20,783 nucleotides of DNA from CANLBN01 sp047629215 (GTDB lineage Bacteria; Pseudomonadota; Gammaproteobacteria; Pseudomonadales; Cellvibrionaceae), in assembly GCA_047629215.1 (NCBI GenBank), contig JBLHWO010000040.1, forward strand, positions 1-20,783, given 5' to 3'. Shown here one piece after another: positions 15,106 through 20,783 of this stretch. The position numbers were made by a program, and so were the translations under genes. The first letter of the stretch is position 1; each line of letters begins with the position of its first letter. The notes below the pieces were generated by a model. It was given only the letters and a program-made list of their open reading frames with translations, did no database searches and was not told where the DNA came from.

Positions 15106-16002
15106 ATGTTGACCGCTGTTGCCATTATTCTCGACGGCTTAAGTTTCTCTGCTTGGTTATTTCTCGCATCTGCAGGCCTAACCTTGATTTACGGAGTGAT
15201 GAGAATACTCAATATTGCTCATGGAGGCTTCTATGCTTTTGGTGCCTATACTTCTGCTATGTTTGTGGGTTGGTATTCATCAACTGACGGTCATCCGGCT
15301 TTAGTCTATTTATTTATTTTCCTTGCAGCCTTAGTAGTTGGAATATTATTGGGTTTGTTAATTGAACGTGGCTGTTTACGCTTCATGTATAAAAGCGATG
15401 AAGTGTTAATGGTATTAGTAACCTATGCCATATTTTTAATACTCGAAGACGCAACCAAATTAATTTGGGGTGTCGATCCCTATTTTGCTTTTGAGCCCTA
15501 TGCCTACTTAGGGCTAGTCGAAATTTTTGGTTTACCTTATCAAGTTTACGATTTAGCGTTAATTGCATTGGCGGTTATCTGTGGGTTTTTACTGTGGTGG
15601 GGGATGAATAAAACCCGCACGGGAAAATTACTGCTAGTCGTGATTGAAGATCGAGAAATTAGCTCTGGTCTGGGCATTAATGTTGCGTTTATTTTTACCA
15701 TTACCTTCATCATTGGCGCGACATTGGGCGCATTAGGCGGGGCAGTCACGGCACCTAAGATATCCGTTAATCCGGGTTTAGGTGTTGAAGTGATCGTAAT
15801 GGCATTTGCCGTGGTTGTGATAGGCGGCCTTGGTAGTATCGGTGGTGCAATGCTTGGCTCTGTGATTGTCGGTTTCGCTCGTGCTGCGTCCGTGCACTTA
15901 TTGCCCGAAGTTGAGCTTTTTGCTATTTACGGTGTTATGGCTCTTGTTCTAGCAATAAAACCCTATGGGCTTTTTGCACAAGCAGAGGGGAGAAAAATAT
16001 AA
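15106..16002 (+). CDS. livH: Branched-chain amino acid-type ABC permease, LivH family
   Basis: A 298-aa inner-membrane permease, one of two channel subunits of a HAAT-family importer. The family opening AGLTLIYGVMRILNIAHGGFYAFGAYTSA is present, and a long hydrophobic protein with about eight helices follows. The loop GGLGSIGGAMLGSVIVGF near residues 244-262 is the conserved cytoplasmic segment that contacts the ATPases. AGGAG lies 6 nt before the ATG. It is separated from SBP2 by 95 bp containing the stem-loop, and its TAA overlaps the ATG of livM by one base. The gene symbol denotes the family; the substrate is not shown. Confidence 0.92.
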   Translation: MLTAVAIILDGLSFSAWLFLASAGLTLIYGVMRILNIAHGGFYAFGAYTSAMFVGWYSSTDGHPALVYLFIFLAALVVGILLGLLIERGCLRFMYKSDEVLMVLVTYAIFLILEDATKLIWGVDPYFAFEPYAYLGLVEIFGLPYQVYDLALIALAVICGFLLWWGMNKTRTGKLLLVVIEDREISSGLGINVAFIFTITFIIGATLGALGGAVTAPKISVNPGLGVEVIVMAFAVVVIGGLGSIGGAMLGSVIVGFARAASVHLLPEVELFAIYGVMALVLAIKPYGLFAQAEGRKI

Positions 16003-16952
16003 TGATCAAACAATGGGATACAACTGAAAAAGCCTTGATAGTAAGTCTACCCTTATTAATTACAGTCGGGCTGTTGGTGCCAGATTGGATACAGTTTTTT
16101 TTACAGGTCTCTATGGCCAGTGGTTTAGTTGCCTTGGGCGTTATGATTCAGGCGAGGGCAGGGTTAGTTTCGTTTGGGCAAGGGCTGTATTTTTGTATTG
16201 GAGGCTACGCCGCAGGTATGGCGGGGCACTTCTGGGGAATATCAGATGCATTTGTGTTATTACTCCTTGGTGTAATAGTAACGCTAGTGATAGCCACTCT
16301 ATTAGGGTTTTTGATGTCGCGCTATAGGGAAATATTTTTTGCGATGTTAAGCCTTGCGTTATCGATGATTTTATACGGCATATTGGTGAAAGCAGAAGTG
16401 TTAGGAAGCACCGATGGATTTAATTTACCCCGTACGACTTTTTTCGGATGGAAGCCTGAGGATGACGCTTGGAATACAGCCACCTTTATTTTTACCTGTG
16501 TGCCTACTATTGCTATTGCGGTACTACTTAATCGCTATTTACGTTCGCCTATGGGTTATATAGGTGAAGCCATTAGAGAAAATGAAATACGCCTTGAATA
16601 TTTAGGGACATCAGTAAAGCGGGCAGTGCATATAAAATATGTTATTGCGGCTACAGTGTCTGGCGCTGGTGGTGTTTTAGCCGCTATTGCGGTGGGCCAC
16701 GTAGACCCTGAAATGACGTATTGGACAACCTCAGGGCAATTCGTATTTATTGTATTGTTAAGTGGCACTGGCAATATCGTCGCTCCGCTTATAGGGACAT
16801 TCTTACTTGAAATATTGAGGATTTATGCTGTTGAATTCTCTCCGAATACATGGCAAATGATATTAGGTATTGTTATGTTGCTTATCATTCTATTTCTCCC
16901 TAAAGGACTTTGGTCACTGATTAATTATTATAAAGAGAAGCGTAAATCATGA
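16002..16952 (+). CDS. livM: Branched-chain amino acid-type ABC permease, LivM family
   Basis: A 316-aa inner-membrane permease, the partner of LivH. It shows GLVSFGQGLYFCIGGYAAG, which is the LivM counterpart of the LivH NIAHGGFYAFGAY motif, and a cytoplasmic segment GYIGEAIRENEIRLEYLGTSVKRAVHIKYVIAATVSGAGGVLAA typical of LivM. The ATG overlaps the livH stop (TAATG), with GGGGAG 9 nt upstream as ribosome-binding site, and its own TGA overlaps the livG start (ATGA). This tight spacing indicates coupled synthesis of the transporter subunits. The transported compound is not evident. Confidence 0.93.
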   Translation: MIKQWDTTEKALIVSLPLLITVGLLVPDWIQFFLQVSMASGLVALGVMIQARAGLVSFGQGLYFCIGGYAAGMAGHFWGISDAFVLLLLGVIVTLVIATLLGFLMSRYREIFFAMLSLALSMILYGILVKAEVLGSTDGFNLPRTTFFGWKPEDDAWNTATFIFTCVPTIAIAVLLNRYLRSPMGYIGEAIRENEIRLEYLGTSVKRAVHIKYVIAATVSGAGGVLAAIAVGHVDPEMTYWTTSGQFVFIVLLSGTGNIVAPLIGTFLLEILRIYAVEFSPNTWQMILGIVMLLIILFLPKGLWSLINYYKEKRKS

Positions 16953-17725
16953 GCGCATTACTTGAAACACGTGGTTTAGGAAAAAAATTTGGCGAAGTCG
17001 TTGCAGCATCTAACATTAATGTACAGATTCAACCCAAAGAAGTTATTGGTGTTATCGGCGCGAATGGTGCGGGTAAAACAACCTTTGTCAATATGGTAAC
17101 GGGTTATATGCAACCCAGTGAGGGCGAGATATTCTTTCGACAAGAAAAAGTAAACGGTCTTCCCTCTAGAGCCTTAACCCGGCGAGGCATGTGTCGTTCA
17201 TTTCAAATACCGCAGCTATTTTTGGATTTGACGACGCTGGAAAACATTGTTATCGCCTTAACTATTATTAAACAAAATAACCCTTCGCTTTTGACGCCGA
17301 CAATTACAAAGCCAATTGTTGATGAATCAATGGCCTTATTGAGTCGATTTAATATCGATCAATATGCTAACCATAAGATATCTGCTTTGGCGCAAGGAGT
17401 GAGAAAGTTAGTCGATATCGTGATGGCAACAGCGGGTAATCCTAAGTTGCTATTTTTAGATGAGCCTACCAGTGGTGTTAGCGCGGACGAAAAGATGCTG
17501 CTGATGGAGGTCTTAATGAATGCCTTACGATTCACTGAAACGGCGGTATTATTTATCGAGCACGATATGGAAATAGTTGAAAATTTTGCTCCCCGTACTA
17601 TTGCATTTTACGAAGGCACGATCTTAGCTGATGGTGAAACATCTATCGTATTGGAAGACGCTGAGGTTCGTAAGTATGTGATTGGTTCTGAATTTCATCG
17701 TCAAGGAGAAAATACACATGCTTAA
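16949..17725 (+). CDS. livG: ABC transporter ATP-binding protein, LivG family
   Basis: A 258-aa cytoplasmic ATPase of the importer. Walker A is GANGAGKT (37-44), the Q-loop is SFQIPQLF (Gln86), Walker B is LLFLDEPTSGVSADE (about 167-181) and the H-loop is FIEHDMEIV (His205). The ABC signature is non-canonical: LAQGVRKLVDIVMA at 147-160 replaces LSGGQ. Related degenerate signatures exist in some LivG branches, so this does not by itself mean an inactive site. The start overlaps livM by four bases, and the 3' end overlaps livF by eight. Confidence 0.93.
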   Translation: MSALLETRGLGKKFGEVVAASNINVQIQPKEVIGVIGANGAGKTTFVNMVTGYMQPSEGEIFFRQEKVNGLPSRALTRRGMCRSFQIPQLFLDLTTLENIVIALTIIKQNNPSLLTPTITKPIVDESMALLSRFNIDQYANHKISALAQGVRKLVDIVMATAGNPKLLFLDEPTSGVSADEKMLLMEVLMNALRFTETAVLFIEHDMEIVENFAPRTIAFYEGTILADGETSIVLEDAEVRKYVIGSEFHRQGENTHA

Positions 17726-18362
17726 GGTCTCTAACCTTTCCGTTTCTATTCAAAAGATTCCTATTCTGCAAGAAGTTGATTTACAAATAAACGAAGGCGC
17801 AATGGTAGGTTTAATTGGCCGCAATGGAGCAGGTAAAACCACGTTTATGCGCTCTATTATGGGTCTGTTAGATGCAGAAGGAGGGGAAGTGTGGTTTGAA
17901 GATAAAAACCTGCTAGAGCAACAAGCGCACTATCGTGCTAATCATAATATTGGTTATTTACCCGAAGATAGGCGCTTGATTTCTCATTTTACCGTCGAAG
18001 AAAATATTATGGTGCCACTATGGGCGACGAAAAGGATGAAGGATGTAGATCGAGTAAAGTGGGTTTATGAGCTGATGCCTGAAATAGCACGATTCAAGGA
18101 CAGGCAGGCAATGACCTTAAGTGGTGGCCAACAAAAACTAGTTGCCTTAGCTAGAGCTTTGGTTTGTGGGTCAAAATTATTATTATTAGATGAGCCATTT
18201 GAAGGGGTTGCTCCAGCCCTGGCAGAACGATTAATGGACGTACTCTCAAGCCTAAAAGAAAAGCAAGTATCCGTTTTGATTTCCGAATCTGATTATACCC
18301 ACTCTAAAAATTTGGTAGACAATGTATACGTTATCGAAAGAGGAAAAATTAACCAGGGTTAA
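17718..18362 (+). CDS. livF: ABC transporter ATP-binding protein, LivF family (short C-terminus)
   Basis: A 214-aa cytoplasmic ATPase, the partner of LivG. Walker A is GRNGAGKT (34-41), the family-typical YLPEDRRLI follows, the signature is a canonical LSGGQQKL (134-141), and Walker B is LLLLDEPFEGVAPALAE. The start ATG at 17718 has AAGGAG 9 nt upstream and gives the normal N-terminus MLKVSNLSVS; an in-frame upstream extension into livG is not supported. The protein ends at ERGKINQG, about 20 residues shorter than usual for LivF (about 233-237 aa), losing the customary tail after the last strand. No frameshift restores the tail. The pairing of a degenerate LivG signature with a canonical LivF one suggests one consensus and one weak ATP site. 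Confidence 0.92.
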   Translation: MLKVSNLSVSIQKIPILQEVDLQINEGAMVGLIGRNGAGKTTFMRSIMGLLDAEGGEVWFEDKNLLEQQAHYRANHNIGYLPEDRRLISHFTVEENIMVPLWATKRMKDVDRVKWVYELMPEIARFKDRQAMTLSGGQQKLVALARALVCGSKLLLLDEPFEGVAPALAERLMDVLSSLKEKQVSVLISESDYTHSKNLVDNVYVIERGKINQG

Positions 18363-18491
18363 AGATTTCGATTAAAAAGTCTTTCGCCAATAGCATTGTT
18401 TACATTTTGTAAAAATGAGCACTTAAATATGAGTTAAAACGGAAGCGTTGCCTATATGGAATTAGCTAATAAGGAGTGTTTAATTATTACA

Positions 18492-18527
18492 AATGATATA
18501 AAGTTTAAGGCAGGTCTTTATATCGTT
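18492..18527 (+). repeat. Hairpin-forming inverted repeat in the livF-depolymerase gap
   Basis: GATATAAAG (18495-18503) and CTTTATATC (18516-18524) form a perfect 9-bp inverted repeat with a 12-nt loop. The pairing extends to 12 bp with one G-T pair. No T-run follows, so an operator or mRNA structure is as likely as a terminator. The rest of 18363-18634 is AT-rich with no gene seen. Confidence 0.45.
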
Positions 18528-18634
18528 ATCCAAAAAATGACACTCTAAAAACTATTTTTTTAATCTAATTACTATATTTTTTATGCTTGGTAAAATCATT
18601 CGTTGATTATTTAATCTTTATGATGGAGAAGTTG

Positions 18635-20164
18635 ATGATGAGCCTATTTCACTTTAAAAAATTACGCTTGCAAATTTTTTTTGTTTTTATATTATTTTTT
18701 GGACTTTGCTTTTCTGTTTCTTCTTATGCGGTTATTGCTCTACCTTCTTACAATGTAAGGCTTGATCAGACAACGATTTCTGGCTTTTCGTCAGGTGCCT
18801 TTATGGCAGTGCAAATGGGGGTTGCCCACTCTTCCATAATTAAGGGTCTTGCTGCAGTTGCTGGCGGACCTTATTACTGCGCGAAGGCAAATGTTCAGAT
18901 AGGGTTTACTAGGTGTTTAATTGGTAGTCCTGACGTCAATGAATTGATAGCCGTCACTGATGAGTGGGGAGCTCTTAATTTGATTGATATGACAGAAAAT
19001 ATGACTCAGCAGAAAATATGGTTATTCCATGGTTATAACGATGGTCGAGTAAAAGCGTCGGTTTCTAATAGTCTATTCAATTATTATAAAAACTATACAG
19101 TAGAAGATAATATATTTTATAAAAATAATCTGCCTGCTGGCCACGGATGGATTACTGATCGTATAGGGAAGTCCTGTGATAATTCTGAACCCCCCTATAT
19201 TAACAATTGCGATTACGATAGCGCCGGCCAGTTATTACAACACTTCTATGGTACTCTGAGTCCGGCGCAAGTGGGCGAATTAAGTGGCGAATTTATTGAG
19301 TTTAATCAGTCTGATTTCAATTTTACGGATGACGACATTAATGCTATCAGTATGGCAAATACCGGCTACGCTTATATCCCGTCTTCTTGTGCCGCTTTGC
19401 AACCATGTCGTGTACATATTGTTTTTCATGGTTGTAAGCAATATGCCGAAAGGGTGGGGAATCAATTTTATATCAATTCGGGTTTGAATGAATGGGCTGA
19501 TACTAACAATATAATTGTACTGTATCCACAAACAACAGGCTCGACTAATTTTCCGCAAAACCCCGATGGTTGTTGGGATTCTTGGGGCTATACCGGTAAT
19601 CTGTATACACAAAATAACAGTGGACAAGTCTCCTACATTCGATCTGTGTTAACCCGTATTTCAGCTAATTATACAGGCTGGAATACAAGTGTTAATGGTA
19701 GCTTTTCTGCACCACAAAATCTAAGCGCTTCTGATAGTACGCATACACAAATTGAGTTACATTGGCAGGCGGTTTCTGAGGCTAGTGGCTATAATATTTA
19801 CCAAGCAGATTGTGGCTCTTGTCAATATTATAAAATGACACCGACACCCATTTCAGGCCTCAGCTTTGTAGATCACAATCTTGATCCTGAAACGAGATAT
19901 TATTATCGAATTAAAGCCGTTAAATTCAATGGTGATTTTAGCGATTTTTCTAATTCCGTTAGTCAGATAACGGCATCAAGCCCCAATTATTGTGATCCTT
20001 ATCGCCGCGATAATGTGACTCACACCTTTGAGGGCAGAGCCTTTGCTTGGTTTGGCTCAACTTATCTCTATAATTTTCAATATATTGGTTCTTGGAATAC
20101 AGAAGTGTTTACCAATTTACGACAAATAGCCCCATTTATTTATATTCAGGGGACATGTCAATGA
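18635..20164 (+). CDS. Secreted poly(3-hydroxybutyrate) depolymerase-like esterase with FnIII domain
   Basis: A 509-aa exported alpha/beta-hydrolase, probably cleaving polyhydroxyalkanoate or a similar polyester outside the cell. The signal peptide covers about 1-32 (a long hydrophobic run ending VSSYA). The catalytic set follows the circularly permuted order known from the Penicillium funiculosum enzyme (Ser39, Asp121, His155, Cys250): GFSSG Ser52, HGYNDGRV Asp136, AGHGW His170 and HGCKQ Cys267, with nearly identical spacings. A fibronectin type III domain (about 358-446) and a C-terminal module (about 452-509, with GRAFAWFGSTYLYNFQYIG) follow and may bind the polymer. GGAG at 18625 lies 6 nt before the ATG at 18635. 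It stands 272 bp after livF, so it is probably a separate transcript. Feruloyl-esterase-like activity is an alternative. Confidence 0.85.
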   Translation: MMSLFHFKKLRLQIFFVFILFFGLCFSVSSYAVIALPSYNVRLDQTTISGFSSGAFMAVQMGVAHSSIIKGLAAVAGGPYYCAKANVQIGFTRCLIGSPDVNELIAVTDEWGALNLIDMTENMTQQKIWLFHGYNDGRVKASVSNSLFNYYKNYTVEDNIFYKNNLPAGHGWITDRIGKSCDNSEPPYINNCDYDSAGQLLQHFYGTLSPAQVGELSGEFIEFNQSDFNFTDDDINAISMANTGYAYIPSSCAALQPCRVHIVFHGCKQYAERVGNQFYINSGLNEWADTNNIIVLYPQTTGSTNFPQNPDGCWDSWGYTGNLYTQNNSGQVSYIRSVLTRISANYTGWNTSVNGSFSAPQNLSASDSTHTQIELHWQAVSEASGYNIYQADCGSCQYYKMTPTPISGLSFVDHNLDPETRYYYRIKAVKFNGDFSDFSNSVSQITASSPNYCDPYRRDNVTHTFEGRAFAWFGSTYLYNFQYIGSWNTEVFTNLRQIAPFIYIQGTCQ

Positions 20165-20460
20165 TACATCGAGCCCACTCGGATAAGCCCTCCTTTGACA
20201 GGGAAAGTCGGCATGAAGGTCACAAATCATTCGTACCCCCCCACCGATTTAATTAGATTATAAAGGGCATTTCTAAAATGCACTTATTCCGCGATAGCTG
20301 CGTCAGCAACGTGCTCCCCAAGTTAACAGCAAATGGTCATTTACTCCGTGTCACTGCAGTACTTCCGTCGCGCATCAATACCACTGTCAGCCACCGTAAT
20401 AATAACTATTTTTTATCGCGCTATTACTCAACTGAAAAACTCCATACTGTCAATGTATAC
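20165..20460 (+). other. Gene-free stretch between convergent genes
   Basis: This stretch of 296 bases holds no recognisable gene. It includes a C7 run near 20236-20243 and a weak CCCT/AGGG pairing near 20189-20203 that could contribute to termination. Open frames crossing it on the plus strand have no ribosome-binding site, no familiar sequence and run into the minus-strand coding region. Confidence 0.5.
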
Positions 20461-20783
20461 TCATCCTTTAAAACGTGTCTCATCACCATCCAGAATACCG
20501 TCCTCATTGCGATCAATGCCCATACGTATTCCCGAACCAGGAGGAGCACAGGTATAGGTGATCGTATTGTTTTTGTTGTGACTAATCAGACTTCGTATTG
20601 CATCATCTGAAAATTCAGGGGCATCATAACGGTCTAGAACAAACTGTCCACTGGCTAACATTATGGCTCCAATAGTTTTTCCATTAATAAAGGCTTTCAC
20701 TACTAGATCACATTCAGGCCGAGGAGTGATTACCCCAGCACGCTCTATCATCAAGTCAATTCGTGCGTGTACTTCAGTATCAT
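20461..20783 (-). CDS. 3' end of a gene for a protein with a calcium-binding-like acidic motif (partial)
   Basis: The frame stays open to the window edge, so the start is outside and about 107 C-terminal residues are visible, beginning DTEVHARIDLMIERAG. The text is regular and protein-like (ECDLVVKAFINGKTIGAIML, then RYDAPEFSDDAIRSLI). Near the end, YTCAPPGSGIRMGIDRNEDGILDGDE contains the pattern D-x-N-x-D-G-x-x-D-x-D-E, an EF-hand or thrombospondin type 3-like calcium loop. Such endings occur on large secreted proteins of marine bacteria, sometimes multi-domain or cytochrome-like. Two cysteines are present. The function cannot be assigned from this fragment. It converges on the depolymerase gene. 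Confidence 0.72.
   Translation of the reverse strand, partial: DTEVHARIDLMIERAGVITPRPECDLVVKAFINGKTIGAIMLASGQFVLDRYDAPEFSDDAIRSLISHNKNNTITYTCAPPGSGIRMGIDRNEDGILDGDETRFKG

Noticed and set aside
18470..18547. Short ATG-led frame of about 30 codons between livF and the depolymerase.
   Set aside because: Too short, no ribosome-binding site, and it spans the inverted repeat; not supported as a gene.
20278..20610. Plus-strand open frames of 110 and 74 codons at the right end.
   Set aside because: They lie opposite a better minus-strand frame with a calcium-loop motif, and show no family resemblance or ribosome-binding site.

Overview
The window looks like the chromosome of a marine-type gammaproteobacterium in the broad Pseudomonadales/Cellvibrionales/Oceanospirillales group. 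The lpxH-ppiB pair diverging from glnS-cysS is a gene order known from Pseudomonas and relatives. The sequence leans towards A+T. I saw no rRNA, tRNA, CRISPR array, insertion sequence or phage gene.

Left part (1-3510): a secreted PEBP/YbhB-type protein on the minus strand; a membrane-anchored LytTR transcriptional regulator overlapping by 4 bases a secreted cysteine-rich protein of unknown function; and a secreted SMP-30/gluconolactonase-like beta-propeller followed by a terminator-like hairpin. Core block (3510-8104): lpxH (lipid A synthesis) and ppiB (cytoplasmic cyclophilin) on the minus strand, glnS and cysS (tRNA charging) on the plus strand. A six-transmembrane NaChBac-type voltage-gated channel follows. 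Its last codons are shifted out of frame, apparently by loss of one base.

The most interesting part is 9041-18362, which reads as one regulated uptake system. A Cache-type membrane histidine kinase, an NtrC-family sigma-54 activator and a periplasmic binding protein (SBP1) form a tight operon. A 398-base gap follows, holding a near-textbook sigma-54 promoter: -24/-12 elements with GG-N10-GC spacing, an IHF-like site, and upstream a 6-5-6 dyad TGAGCG-N5-CGCTCA with further TGAGCG/TGAGCC half-sites spaced about whole helical turns apart. This promoter would drive a second, related binding protein (SBP2) and a complete HAAT/Liv-type ABC transporter (livH, livM, livG, livF homologues). A 12-bp stem-loop between SBP2 and livH probably lowers expression of the membrane part relative to the binding protein. 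My inference is that SBP1 works with the kinase as the ligand sensor while SBP2 feeds the transporter. The ligand cannot be read from the sequence.

Right end (18363-20783): a secreted poly(3-hydroxybutyrate)-depolymerase-like esterase with a circularly permuted catalytic order, a fibronectin type III domain and a C-terminal module. After a gene-free stretch comes the 3' end of a minus-strand gene, cut by the window edge, that encodes a protein with an acidic calcium-binding-like motif.
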